From: Ovoidimarina sp038744785 | GTDB taxonomy: Bacteria; Pseudomonadota; Alphaproteobacteria; Rhodobacterales; Rhodobacteraceae | DNA length: 64,000 bases | Direction: 5' to 3' | Assembly (NCBI GenBank): GCA_038744785.1 | Contig: JBCDLX010000008.1 | Coordinates: forward strand, 105,682-169,681 | Shown here: piece by piece, positions 8,454 to 16,654 of the stretch | How the letters are laid out: every line of letters begins with the position of its first letter | How positions within the stretch are numbered: position 1 is the first letter of the stretch | Made by a program: the position numbers and the translations under genes | Notes under the pieces: generated by a model | Databases searched by the model: none | Told to the model about the DNA's origin: nothing | Seen by the model: the letters and a program-made list of their open reading frames with translations, nothing else

Positions 8454-9175
8454 ATTTTGATCTCCGAGAATGCGTCGCGCAGCGCTTGGCTCCACGCGCG
8501 GCTCATCTCTTGGAAGCCCGCGTCATCGGCTTCGATCCGGCGCGCGATGCCGACGGCATAATGGTCGCAAGGGATTACGGTAAGATCGAGCGGCATGCCC
8601 ACGCTTAGGTTCGAGCGCAACGTCGAATCCATCGACAAGAGCACCGCCTTTGTTGCGTCGGGAAGGCTGGTTTCCGGCCGCACCACCCGGTCCAGAATGG
8701 GCTTGCCGTACTTATGCTCACCGATCTGCAGGAACGGGGTGTCTGCGGTGGCCTCGATGAAGTTTCCTTCTGGGTAGACCAAGAACATACGCATGCCCCC
8801 GCCCTTGCGTTGGCCGGCCACGATCATCGAAGCGGACGCATGCTGCGCCGCCCGATCCATCCGTTCGTTGATCTCTGCTGAGACCTCGGACAACACGCGC
8901 CCGACGATTTGCGCAACCTGCAGAATTGTCGGTGCGAGCATGATGGACTGCTCGGGATCGGGCTCGATATCCGAGATTGCCTCTTCCAGCCGCGCCAGCG
9001 TGGTCTGCGTGACCGACAGGCTGCCGGCGGTCATGATGGCCACGATCCGTTCGCCCGGCTCTTCGAACACGAAAGTCTTGCGATACGTGGCAATGTTGTC
9101 CAGCCCCGCATTGGTCCGCGTGTCTGACAACAATACCATGCCTTCGTCCAAAAGAAGGCCCACGCAATAGGTCAT
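8450..9175 (-). CDS. Anbu-type proteasome-like peptidase
   Basis: 241 aa. The N-terminus MTYCVGLLLDEGMVLLSDTR leaves Thr2 as N-terminal nucleophile after Met removal; D18 and K33 (proteasome D17 and K32/33 counterparts) are present, and the NAGLDNIATYRK stretch is characteristic of Anbu, the ancestral beta subunit known to form open helical or ring assemblies in the cytosol. Its protease substrates are unknown. In other bacteria Anbu usually sits with alpha-E, ATP-grasp and transglutaminase-like genes; here it leads an operon of a hydrolase, two VOC proteins and a GNAT instead. Confidence 0.88.
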   Translation of the reverse strand: MTYCVGLLLDEGMVLLSDTRTNAGLDNIATYRKTFVFEEPGERIVAIMTAGSLSVTQTTLARLEEAISDIEPDPEQSIMLAPTILQVAQIVGRVLSEVSAEINERMDRAAQHASASMIVAGQRKGGGMRMFLVYPEGNFIEATADTPFLQIGEHKYGKPILDRVVRPETSLPDATKAVLLSMDSTLRSNLSVGMPLDLTVIPCDHYAVGIARRIEADDAGFQEMSRAWSQALRDAFSEIKM

Positions 9176-9366
9176 GAGGTCGTTCCATCCGCTCGTTCCG
9201 GAGCAACGTTAAGCCCGGCTTCCGGCGGGGGCAATGGCGGTCTGTGCCACGGCCAGGGCGCAAGAATTCCTTTCAAGCATCTCAAATTCGTCACGAATCC
9301 CGAACATAACGAAAGCGTGAGAGTACGTGTCAATGACACGGATGTTGTGAGTGAAAGGAGCGTCCC

Positions 9367-9534
9367 ATGAGCGACGTGATCGAGATTGCGCAAAACAAGC
9401 GCGCGCGCCTGATGAAAGAGATCGAGGCACGCATGGACCAGGTCGAAAAGCTGGACAACTTCATCATGTTTGGAGCGCAGCTTTCGACCGAGGAAACCCA
9501 CGAGAGTGCAGAGACCGCGATCGCTGCCGAGTGA
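9367..9534 (+). CDS. Small hypothetical protein, 55 aa
   Basis: 55-aa frame with a good ribosome-binding site (AAAGGAG, 7 bases before ATG 9367). The sequence is helical and charged (about 4-32: IEIAQNKRARLMKEIEARMDQ pattern split by residues LDNFIMFG) with an acidic Glu/Thr/Ala tail. No signal peptide or membrane segment. It lies between the divergent start of Anbu and the convergent end of the ABC substrate-binding gene. No function recognised. Confidence 0.6.
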   Translation: MSDVIEIAQNKRARLMKEIEARMDQVEKLDNFIMFGAQLSTEETHESAETAIAAE

Positions 9535-9622
9535 CGTGTCGGGTCCGGAACACGATGTCGGACCCAAGAACCGAAGCCGAAACTGCGCGGGACATCCCTG
9601 CCCCGCGCGAAATGCAAGCGTG

Positions 9623-10615
9623 TTAGTCTAGCGCTGCGTCCGTGATGGCGTGGGTCCACGCACCTTCTGGCGTTGCGGTGATCACAGGGTCCGAACCGCC
9701 TGCCAAAAGCGTTTCGACCGTCCGGTCGAAGTCTGCCGGATCAAGTGTTCCGTTCGATCCTGCCGTAAGCTTCGCAATCTCGCCCATCATCCGTTTTTGA
9801 TGGGTTTCGGTCTGTGCGCCCGTCTCATCGTAATCAAGCACGATCAGCGCCGCCTCATCCGGGTTTTCTTCGGCGTACTTCCAACCCTTCATCGAAGCAC
9901 GCACAAAGCGTTCCATCTTTCCGACAAAATCCGGGTCCGCCAGATTCTCCTCAAGCACGTAGAGCCCGTCTTCAAGTGTCGCCACGCCCTGGTCTTCGTA
10001 TTTGAAGGTGACAAGCTCTTCGGGTGTTACGCCCGCATCGATGACCTGCCAGTATTCATTGTAGGTCATCGTCGAAATGCAGTCGGCTTGCCGCTGCAAA
10101 AGCGGATCGACGTTAAAGCCCTGCTTCAGGACCTCGACCCCGTTTTCGTCCTTGCCGTCGGTTTCGATCCCAAGGGTGCTCATCCACGACAAGAATGGGA
10201 ACTCGTTGCCGAAGAACCAGACGCCCAGCGTGCGGTTCTTCAGATCCTCCGGCGACGCGATACCCGCATCCTTCCAGCAGGTCAGCATCATGCCCGACGA
10301 CTTGAAGGGCTGCGCGATATTGACAAGCGGCAGGCCTTTTTCGCGCGCCGCAAGCGCAGCTGGCATCCATTCCACAGTGACGTCCGCACCGCCGCCCGCG
10401 ATCACCTGCGTTGGCGCAATGTCTGGACCGCCCGGTTTTATCGTGACGTTTAGGTCCTCTTCGCCGTAGAACCCTTTCTCAAGCGCGACATAGTAGCCTG
10501 CGAACTGAGCCTGGGTCACCCATTTCAGCTGCAGGGTTACGTCGTCCGCAGCCTGCGCAGCAGCCCCGGAAAGACCCAGCGCGGCCATCGCCGCGCCACC
10601 AATTAGATGCTTCAT
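9623..10615 (-). CDS. ABC transporter substrate-binding protein, NMT1/THI5-like
   Basis: 330 aa with a cleavable signal peptide (MKHLIGGAAMAALG...AAQAA). The mature protein has the family pattern LQLKWVTQAQFAGYYVALEKG, the central GGADVTVEWMPAAL and the GNEFPF loop. The family binds pyrimidine-like ligands such as formylaminopyrimidine or related thiamine/riboflavin moieties. The start at 10615 is set by GGGAG 6 bases upstream; the upstream ATG/GTG frames lack it. No TPP element is seen upstream; instead a RutR-like site lies at 10670-10685. With the pyrimidine-degradation genes next door, the ligand is inferred to be a pyrimidine or dihydropyrimidine. Confidence 0.85.
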   Translation of the reverse strand: MKHLIGGAAMAALGLSGAAAQAADDVTLQLKWVTQAQFAGYYVALEKGFYGEEDLNVTIKPGGPDIAPTQVIAGGGADVTVEWMPAALAAREKGLPLVNIAQPFKSSGMMLTCWKDAGIASPEDLKNRTLGVWFFGNEFPFLSWMSTLGIETDGKDENGVEVLKQGFNVDPLLQRQADCISTMTYNEYWQVIDAGVTPEELVTFKYEDQGVATLEDGLYVLEENLADPDFVGKMERFVRASMKGWKYAEENPDEAALIVLDYDETGAQTETHQKRMMGEIAKLTAGSNGTLDPADFDRTVETLLAGGSDPVITATPEGAWTHAITDAALD

Positions 10616-10669
10616 CCCCATCTCCCTGATTGGTTTTATTGGTTTCATCTGACGGCATCCTTTCCGAAT

Positions 10670-10685
10670 TTGACCAACCATTCAA
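10670..10685. promoter_or_regulatory. RutR-like operator upstream of the ABC substrate-binding gene
   Basis: The 16-mer TTGACCAACCATTCAA has one perfect half (TTGACCA) and 4 of 7 matches in the other against the E. coli RutR consensus TTGACCAnnTGGTCAA. It lies 55 bases upstream of the substrate-binding gene start, a plausible operator position. A better copy occurs at 23267-23282. Confidence 0.5.
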
Positions 10686-10772
10686 ATATTTCTTTGGCCC
10701 AGATGCCTCCGAGTCGGCCATTTGCCCAAGCGTTAAGCACCAAAGCCGCTGTCGATGAGTTCAGGCTAAGGG

Positions 10773-11654
10773 CTAGTGACGCTGGGACGGATGCCAGAAC
10801 GTCACGCGGCGCTCGGCAGATGCCACAAGCCCATACGCAAGCGAACCGGTGATCGCAGCGACTGCAATCTCTGCCCACACAAGATCGATCGATAAGGATC
10901 CCACACCTGTCGATATTCGAAACCCCATGCCGCGTGTGGGTGATCCGAAGTATTCAGCAACGATCGCGCCGATCAACGCAAGGGTTGTGCATATCTTAAG
11001 CCCATTGAAAATGAACGGCATCGACGCCGGTAGCCGCAGTTTCAGAAGCGTGGCCCAGTATCCTGCCGCATAGGTGCGCATCAGGTCCTTCTGCATGGCG
11101 CCCGCTTCTGCGAGACCCTGGACGGTGTTCACCAGCATCGGGAAGAACACCATGACCACGACCACCGCAGCCTTTGATTGCCAATCAAAGCCGAACCAGG
11201 CCACAAGGATAGGTGCGATCCCCACAATCGGCAACGCGGCGACGAAGTTCCCGATGGGCAGAAGACCCCGGGTCAGAAACGGCGATCGGTCGATCAGGAT
11301 CGCCACACCAAAAGCCGCGCTGCACCCGATCAAATATCCTGACAGCGCGCCTTTCAGCACCGTCTGACGGAAATCCTCCCACAGTGTCAGCGTCTCGGCG
11401 GCGAACCGGGCGGCGATGGCCGACGGTGACGGCAGGATCACGGGTGAAACCTCAAAATGCGTGACTATCCCTTGCCACAACACCAAAATCGCCACACCAA
11501 ACAGCACTGGCACAAGGATGCGGACCCCGCGCGCCCGGTTCCAGCGTGACCGGGCAAGCCCCGTGTTCACCGCCCAAAGTGCCAGCCAGATCGCCAGGGC
11601 GGCCCAAAGCCCGATCAAACCCATGTCATGGCTCCATCCGTCGAACATCTGCAT
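10773..11654 (-). CDS. ABC transporter permease (ThiX/SsuC-type)
   Basis: 293 aa, about six membrane segments, with the permease coupling motif RTYAAGYWATLLKLRLPASMPFIFNGLK (split here: cytoplasmic EAA loop around residues 200-225). Pairs with the second permease and ATPase upstream in the operon. The assigned ATG (11654) is the only canonical start in frame, but the frame is open for about 28 further codons upstream and reads protein-like (FLSPLGPPNAGR), so the true start may be non-standard or disturbed. Likely substrate: pyrimidine-related, by context. Confidence 0.85.
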   Translation of the reverse strand: MQMFDGWSHDMGLIGLWAALAIWLALWAVNTGLARSRWNRARGVRILVPVLFGVAILVLWQGIVTHFEVSPVILPSPSAIAARFAAETLTLWEDFRQTVLKGALSGYLIGCSAAFGVAILIDRSPFLTRGLLPIGNFVAALPIVGIAPILVAWFGFDWQSKAAVVVVMVFFPMLVNTVQGLAEAGAMQKDLMRTYAAGYWATLLKLRLPASMPFIFNGLKICTTLALIGAIVAEYFGSPTRGMGFRISTGVGSLSIDLVWAEIAVAAITGSLAYGLVASAERRVTFWHPSQRH

Positions 11655-11781
11655 TCGGCCCGCATTGGGCGGACCCAGCGGCGATAGAAAGAGCGTTCCC
11701 CACTGACCGAAGAACCGCGGTCGGCAGGCCCCGGCCTGCCGTGCCGCCTATCTGACCCGGACCGGTTCGCGTCAGACAGGC

Positions 11782-12714
11782 TCATGCCGCCATGCCCATT
11801 CGCCGAAGTGTCATGCCTTGCAGCCACCCAAGAAGTGTTACCAGCACACCGGCCAAGATCGCCGCGGCAAAAAGCGCAGCCCAGATGGCCATCGGATTGC
11901 CAAACTGGTCGCCGATCAAAATACGCGCGCCGAGACCAGAGATTGCGCCTGTTGGAAGCTCGCCGACAATCGTACCGACTAAGGCGGCAGCGATCCCGAT
12001 CTTCAGCGATGTGAAGAGATAGGGCACCGAGGTCGGAAGCCGAAGTTTCCAGAAACCCTGGCCGCCGCTTGCATTGTAGGTCTGCAGCAGATCAAGCTGC
12101 TCTCGAGTCGGCGCGCGCAAGCCTTTGGTCATGCCCACAAGCACCGGAAAGAAGCACAGGTAGGCGGAAATGATTGCCTTGGGCAACGCCCGACCATCGA
12201 TGCCGATCTGGGCCGACAAGACGATGATCATCGGAGCAAGCGCAACGATCGGCACCGTCTGGCTAATGATTGCCCAGGGCATCAGGCTCATTTCCAGCGT
12301 TCGGGAATACACGATCCCGACAGCCCCCAAGATCCCGACCGCTGTCCCCAAAGCAAAGCCAAACAGTGTCGACTGAAGGGTAACCCAGCCATGGTAGATC
12401 AGGCCACGCTTCGACATTGCTCGGCCCCGGAGGGCAAGTTCGCCTGTGGTTTTCCACAGCTCTTGCGCCACTTGTCCGGGCGTCGGAAGCCGCGGCCTGT
12501 CAAGCGAATAGGTTGCGGGAATCCCGCCAGGGTTGCGCAGCATTAGGGCCAAAACGCCCACGTCCTGACGCGCAATCGGCGTTGGGGGCAAGACCGTTTC
12601 GCCAGCCCGTTCGGCCTGATCAAGGGCCACGCGAATGTTCATCGGCGCAACCGCCGCAGACCAAAGCGCAACAAGAGCGGCAAGAACAACTAGGACCGGA
12701 AGCACCCGTCGCAT
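11782..12714 (-). CDS. ABC transporter permease, second subunit
   Basis: 310 aa. N-terminal membrane segment from residue 4, a periplasmic Pro-rich stretch to about 85, then a five-helix permease core with the EAA-type loop QTYNASGGQGFWKLRLPTS. The start at 12714 shares one base with the stop of the upstream GNAT gene (TGATG), so translation is coupled. Two different permease genes plus one ATPase suggest a heterodimeric translocator together with the 10773-11654 product. Confidence 0.87.
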   Translation of the reverse strand: MRRVLPVLVVLAALVALWSAAVAPMNIRVALDQAERAGETVLPPTPIARQDVGVLALMLRNPGGIPATYSLDRPRLPTPGQVAQELWKTTGELALRGRAMSKRGLIYHGWVTLQSTLFGFALGTAVGILGAVGIVYSRTLEMSLMPWAIISQTVPIVALAPMIIVLSAQIGIDGRALPKAIISAYLCFFPVLVGMTKGLRAPTREQLDLLQTYNASGGQGFWKLRLPTSVPYLFTSLKIGIAAALVGTIVGELPTGAISGLGARILIGDQFGNPMAIWAALFAAAILAGVLVTLLGWLQGMTLRRMGMAA

Positions 12715-13154
12715 CAACACGCCTCCCATCTAAGCAGGACATCTGGCAGGCCTTCCTCATTATCGCCGGGCGAGGTGCGCAGCTCGCGAAACCCTTCGCG
12801 CGCATAGAAACGCCGCGCCCCGTCGTTCGCCAGGAAGGTCCAAAGCTCGAGCGCGGTGCGCCCGACCTTGGCGTGATCGAGAAGCCGTTTGCCGATCCCT
12901 TGGCCAGGCGTCCCGACATAAAGTGCTGTCACTATGTCCGCGTCGGTATCCGTCGCCATGAACCCGGCGACAGGGTCGCCTGATACCCAGACCTCTCGGC
13001 ACTGAAATACAAAGTCGCGGTAGAACGTCAGAACACCTTCCGGCGTGTGCACTCTGGGCATCCATTCTCGATCGTCGATCCACGCGTTCAAAATCGCCGC
13101 GCATGCTGGGGCATCCTCGGGCAAGCCTCGCCTGATATCTCCGGAGCCCGTCAT
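12714..13154 (-). CDS. GNAT N-acetyltransferase inside the ABC operon
   Basis: 146 aa. It starts MTGSGDIRRGLPEDAPACAAI; acetyl-CoA binding loop GTPGQGIGKRLLD (about 80-92) and the NDGARRFYAREGF C-terminal motif are typical. The start at 13154 gives an ATGA overlap with the ATPase stop; the long open extension upstream is a shadow of the ATPase gene. Its insertion between ATPase and permease hints at acetylation of the imported compound or a derivative, but this is inference. Confidence 0.85.
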   Translation of the reverse strand: MTGSGDIRRGLPEDAPACAAILNAWIDDREWMPRVHTPEGVLTFYRDFVFQCREVWVSGDPVAGFMATDTDADIVTALYVGTPGQGIGKRLLDHAKVGRTALELWTFLANDGARRFYAREGFRELRTSPGDNEEGLPDVLLRWEAC

Positions 13155-13936
13155 AGGTCGGGGCCATGGCCTGCGCGAAGCCCTTCGCGTACCCGGTGGG
13201 CGATCTCGATGAACTCCGGGCTGTCGCGGATGTCGAGCGGGCGCTCGTTCGGCAGCGGGCTTTCGATTACATCCGTAATCCGGCCGGGCCTTGGCGACAT
13301 CACGACGATCTTGGTGGACAGATACACCGCCTCGGGGATCGAATGGGTGACAAACAGCATCGTCTTCCCGGTCCGGTCCCACAGGCCCAAAAGCTCTTCG
13401 TTCAGCCGGTCACGCACGATCTCATCCAGCGCGCCAAAGGGTTCGTCCATCAAGAGAAGATCTGCGTCGAACGCAAGCGCGCGCGCAATCGAGGCACGCT
13501 GCTGCATCCCGCCCGATAGCTGCCAGGGGAACTTCGCTTCGAACCCGGACAGGTCCACAAGCTCCAGAACCCGCTGTACCCGGTCGGCCTGTTCGGCCTT
13601 CGCGTAGCCCATGATTTCTAAGGGTAGCCGGATATTGCCACCAATCGTTCGCCACGGGTAAAGCCCCGCAGCCTGAAATACATAGCCATAAGCGCGCATC
13701 CGACGCGCCTCGTCAGGTGTCAACCCGTTTACGGTCAGCGCACCGCCTGTCGGATGTTCAAGCGCGGCCACGCAGCGCAAGAAAGTGGTTTTGCCGCAAC
13801 CCGACGGCCCGATGAAGGAGACAAATTCCCCCTTCGCCACACTCAGGTTCACATCCCGCAACGCATGAACTGGTCCATCCCCTGTCTGAAAGGTCAGATC
13901 GAGCGTCCTTGCCTCGACCACCACACCCTCGGTCAT
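13151..13936 (-). CDS. ABC transporter ATP-binding protein (ThiZ/SsuB/TauB type)
   Basis: 261 aa. Walker A GPSGCGKTT (about 42-50), Q-loop in YVFQAAGLYPW, signature LSGGMQQRASIARAL, Walker B LLLMDEPFGALDE and the H-loop FVTHSIPEA are all intact. First gene of the importer operon; a perfect 6-bp inverted repeat (13950-13967) lies just upstream, between it and the divergent cupin gene. Energises the two permeases downstream. Confidence 0.95.
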   Translation of the reverse strand: MTEGVVVEARTLDLTFQTGDGPVHALRDVNLSVAKGEFVSFIGPSGCGKTTFLRCVAALEHPTGGALTVNGLTPDEARRMRAYGYVFQAAGLYPWRTIGGNIRLPLEIMGYAKAEQADRVQRVLELVDLSGFEAKFPWQLSGGMQQRASIARALAFDADLLLMDEPFGALDEIVRDRLNEELLGLWDRTGKTMLFVTHSIPEAVYLSTKIVVMSPRPGRITDVIESPLPNERPLDIRDSPEFIEIAHRVREGLRAGHGPDL

Positions 13937-13949
13937 AGCCGTCCCCGGT

Positions 13950-13967
13950 CCTGTCGTTCTTGACAGG
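13950..13967. promoter_or_regulatory. Inverted repeat between ABC ATPase and cupin genes
   Basis: CCTGTC-6 bases-GACAGG is a perfect 6+6 palindrome 14 bases from the ATPase start and 50 from the divergent cupin start. Its place and symmetry suggest an operator acting on both genes; the regulator is unknown and it does not match the RutR consensus. Confidence 0.35.
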
Positions 13968-14017
13968 CCACCTGCACGGCCCGCCTGATCGGTTTATCCG
14001 AATCCAGGGGACATACC

Positions 14018-14386
14018 ATGCCAAAGGCAAGCGCGCTGCAATGCCGAAAGCTCCGCCCGGGCGACAGCTATATGGGCAAACAGGGGTTTGCGTATTTCGA
14101 AGGCATCTCGAGAGAGGCGGTTGGAAGCCAGTCCATATGCATGCACGTCCTGCGCGTACCGCCCGGCGGCCGTGCAAAGGCGCACAAACACGAAAGCCAC
14201 GAGACCGCGATCTATATTCTTGAGGGCAACGCCATCATGTATTGGGGCGAAGAGCTTGAGAACCGGATGGAAACCCAGCCGGGCGATCTGATCTACATTC
14301 CGGCGGATGTCCCGCACCTGCCGATCAACACCGGTTCTGTTGACGCCGTCGCCGTCATAGCTCGAACCGATCCGCACGAGCAGTAA
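14018..14386 (+). CDS. Cupin-domain protein
   Basis: 122 aa, single small beta-barrel. The first cupin motif shows metal-ligand His residues in GRAKAHKHESHETAIYILEGN and the second motif is PGDLIYIPADVPHLP. No signal peptide. Divergent from the importer operon, so it may act on the same small molecule, but no activity can be assigned. Confidence 0.82.
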   Translation: MPKASALQCRKLRPGDSYMGKQGFAYFEGISREAVGSQSICMHVLRVPPGGRAKAHKHESHETAIYILEGNAIMYWGEELENRMETQPGDLIYIPADVPHLPINTGSVDAVAVIARTDPHEQ

Positions 14387-14402
14387 AGTGTTGTCTTACT
14401 GC
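14380..14402. repeat. Inverted repeat at cupin stop codon
   Basis: GCAGTAA and TTACTGC form a perfect 7-bp stem with a 9-base loop; the first arm contains the cupin TAA stop. No T-run follows, so it is at best a weak or processing hairpin rather than a standard terminator. Confidence 0.35.
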
Positions 14403-14561
14403 CGGAGTTAGAAAGGTTGGTCCTGTAATACACTGCTTTTCCCGGGCGTATCCGAACGGGCGGTGCGAAAGCGAATTTTCTGCCCGGCGCGAAAGACATG
14501 CTTAGTTTTGGCCGGCTTTCGTTCTTGCCGGATGTGAGCAATGCCCAGATTTGCTTCCCAA

Positions 14562-14984
14562 CTACGCCGCAGAAATCTGTGCCATCAGCCCGGCGACGTC
14601 TTCTGCATGTCGCTGCTCGCAGAACTTCCCGTCTTTTAGCGTGTAGATGTCGATGCCGTTGCAACCGGCAATCTTGTTTGTCGCCGACGCGCCGTAGAAA
14701 GAGCCGATGTGCGTGCCTTGGAACGACCAGTAGACGATCCATCTTCCTTCTTTTGTTTCTTCGACCAGGTTCAATTTGTGGCTGAAACCCGTGAAGCCGC
14801 CCTTAAGCTCGTCAAAGAATCCAAGGTGGGCGTCCTTATCAGACAGGAACACAGGGGCTAGGGGATGGCGGTCATGGTCCTTGAAGTCATCGGTAAAGTA
14901 ATCAGCCAGATCATCTTTGGTTTTGTCTGGGTCGTCGACGTTGGCATAAAATTCAGTGATCAGTGCTCTAATATCGTTCATCAT
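14562..14984 (-). CDS. SnoaL-like/NTF2-fold protein
   Basis: 140 aa. Pattern NDIRALITEFYANVDD, YFTDDFKDHDRHP, GGFTGFSHKLNLVEE and VYWSFQGTHIGSFYG fits the SnoaL-like polyketide-cyclase/NTF2 fold used by many small isomerases and hydrolases. The tandem ATGs at 14984 and 14981 are both near GAAGGG; I take the first. 20 bp downstream of the SDR gene, probably its cotranscribed partner. Confidence 0.8.
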   Translation of the reverse strand: MMNDIRALITEFYANVDDPDKTKDDLADYFTDDFKDHDRHPLAPVFLSDKDAHLGFFDELKGGFTGFSHKLNLVEETKEGRWIVYWSFQGTHIGSFYGASATNKIAGCNGIDIYTLKDGKFCEQRHAEDVAGLMAQISAA

Positions 14985-15004
14985 TTTGCCCTTCGTGTTA
15001 GGCT

Positions 15005-15811
15005 CTAGAGGCCAAATCGGTCTTTGGTCTTGGCGTAGAAAGTGAGGTCGTCGAGCGTGTCGCGGTCGGCCAGCGCGTTGTGAGCCGCACTGCCGGCCGG
15101 ATAGCGCAGGGTTTCGGTTCCGTCTGTCGCAGCGCACCACACGGCCTCGGCGACAACCTCTGCGGGCTCTGCCATTTCGGCGAACTTCGCCGCCATTGAC
15201 CTCATCGCGTCGACCAACGGCTGGTAAGCTCGCAAAGCAGGATCGTGGGCAAATTGCATAGACCGAGTACCGAAGTCCGAGGCAATCAGACCCGGTTCCA
15301 CGATCTTGATCCTAGCGCCAATTGCCTCAAGCTCAAACCGCAATGCTTCGGAAAAGCCCTCAATCGCGAACTTCGAGGCGTCATAGACGGTCCCAAGCGG
15401 ATAGGTGAACCGACCAACGATCGACGAGATGTTGACGATCACACCTCCGCCCTGCCGGCGAAACAGAGGAAGGACGGCCTGTGTCACGCCCATGGTGCCA
15501 AATACGTTCACGGCGAACTGCTGTTTGATCTGGTCGGCGGAGATGGCTTCGAGCGCGCCAATAGCGGCGTAACCGGCATTGTTCACCACCACATCGAGGC
15601 TGCCGAATACGTCCACGGCGTCTGCGACGGCTTTGTCGATGCTCTCGCGCACCGTCACGTCCAAAGGCAATACAAGCATGTCACCTGCAAGGTCCCGAGC
15701 GTCATTCGGATTGCGCATGGTCGCGGCGACGTTCCAACCCTTCGACGCAAAGTGCCTTGCGGTTGCACGCCCGATGCCAGACGAGGTCCCAGTTATAAGA
15801 ATGGTGGGCAT
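15005..15811 (-). CDS. Short-chain dehydrogenase/reductase
   Basis: 268 aa, classical SDR: TGTSSGIG nucleotide loop at residue 8, NNAG at about 87, catalytic Ser in NISSIVGR, then Y-DASK (YxxxK). GGAG lies 7 bases before the start. Divergent from a TetR gene with a triple GTAC operator-like repeat between them, so it is probably the regulator's target. Substrate unknown. Confidence 0.92.
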   Translation of the reverse strand: MPTILITGTSSGIGRATARHFASKGWNVAATMRNPNDARDLAGDMLVLPLDVTVRESIDKAVADAVDVFGSLDVVVNNAGYAAIGALEAISADQIKQQFAVNVFGTMGVTQAVLPLFRRQGGGVIVNISSIVGRFTYPLGTVYDASKFAIEGFSEALRFELEAIGARIKIVEPGLIASDFGTRSMQFAHDPALRAYQPLVDAMRSMAAKFAEMAEPAEVVAEAVWCAATDGTETLRYPAGSAAHNALADRDTLDDLTFYAKTKDRFGL

Positions 15812-15833
15812 GGAGATGCTCCAAAAATGATAT

Positions 15834-15849
15834 GGTACCGTACCGTACT
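15834..15849. promoter_or_regulatory. Triple GTAC operator-like repeat in the SDR/TetR divergent region
   Basis: GGTACCGTACCGTACT holds three GTAC units at a 5-base period (GTAC-C-GTAC-C-GTAC). It lies 23-38 bases upstream of the SDR start, overlapping a possible -10 whose -35 could be TTGACC on the minus strand. It is the natural candidate for the TetR-family operator. Confidence 0.5.
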
Positions 15850-15919
15850 TATTAATTCACTCTGGTCAACCCCTTGTATAGTTGAGAGAGTGTAAGCCCG
15901 ACGGAAGAAAGCACTGGCT

Positions 15920-16558
15920 TTGGAAAACACAAGAAAAACCGTTAGTTACGGCCGCGCTAGTGTCGACCCCAAGGGTCGGATTCTGTCTGCGGCAAAGAGA
16001 TTGTTTTTCACCGAAGGATTTGACCGCGTCAGCGTGGAGCGGCTCGCAAGAGAAGCAAGCGTTTCAAAAACGACCCTGTACAAATACTTCGGCGACATGC
16101 CGGGTGTGCTGAGGGCCATTGCTGAAGGCGAGGCCGACCAATTCGACTTTTCAATCGGATCGGATGAAGCATCGGCAAATGATCTGGAAGAGCGTTTGAT
16201 TGATATTGGCGCGCAGCTGCTCAAAGAGATTGACGCCCCGGAGAAGGTGCAATTCGACCGTCTGGTGCACGAACAGGCACGGCACCATCCGGAACTGGCC
16301 GAAGTCTATTACTCGGCACTGTACAAGCGAACCCAGGACTACCTTGCCGCCCTGATCGCTCTGGGCCAAAAGAAGGATCTGTTTAGATCGGATGCGCAAC
16401 CCGAGCTTCTGGCGGATCAACTGCTGAGTATGTGGCTTGGCCTTGGTCGGACAAGGACGGTCCTGGGTTTGAGGACGACTGCCACCCAAGACTATTTCGA
16501 GCGCAGTCAGCAGGCCGTCCGCACGCTCAAGGGGATCGGAACTTCACGCTGCAAATGA
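15920..16558 (+). CDS. TetR family transcriptional regulator
   Basis: 212 aa from a TTG start. N-terminal HTH: GRILSAAKRLFFTEGFDRVSV, then AREASVSKTTLYKYF (recognition helix, about 47-62). The C-terminal ligand domain is of the AefR-like type with a long helix around HEQARHHPELAEVYY. The TTG has only a distant GGAAG; no in-frame ATG is available before the HTH. Divergent to the SDR gene, likely regulates it and itself. Confidence 0.85.
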   Translation: MENTRKTVSYGRASVDPKGRILSAAKRLFFTEGFDRVSVERLAREASVSKTTLYKYFGDMPGVLRAIAEGEADQFDFSIGSDEASANDLEERLIDIGAQLLKEIDAPEKVQFDRLVHEQARHHPELAEVYYSALYKRTQDYLAALIALGQKKDLFRSDAQPELLADQLLSMWLGLGRTRTVLGLRTTATQDYFERSQQAVRTLKGIGTSRCK

Positions 16559-16654
16559 ACTTGGGCCCGACGCGGGCATCATGTGCAAAGTCAGCATCGA
16601 TTTCTCACACAGTCCGCGCCCGTACTGGCAATCCCGCGTTTCCGCTCGGGGCGG

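Noticed and set aside
10616..10772. TPP riboswitch in front of the NMT1/THI5-like protein gene
   Set aside because: Neither CTGAGA nor ACCTGATCTGG-like conserved blocks are present; the segment instead holds a RutR-like site.
14387..14561. Short gene between cupin and SnoaL-like genes
   Set aside because: Frames there are short, lack ribosome-binding sites and overlap the hairpin after the cupin stop.
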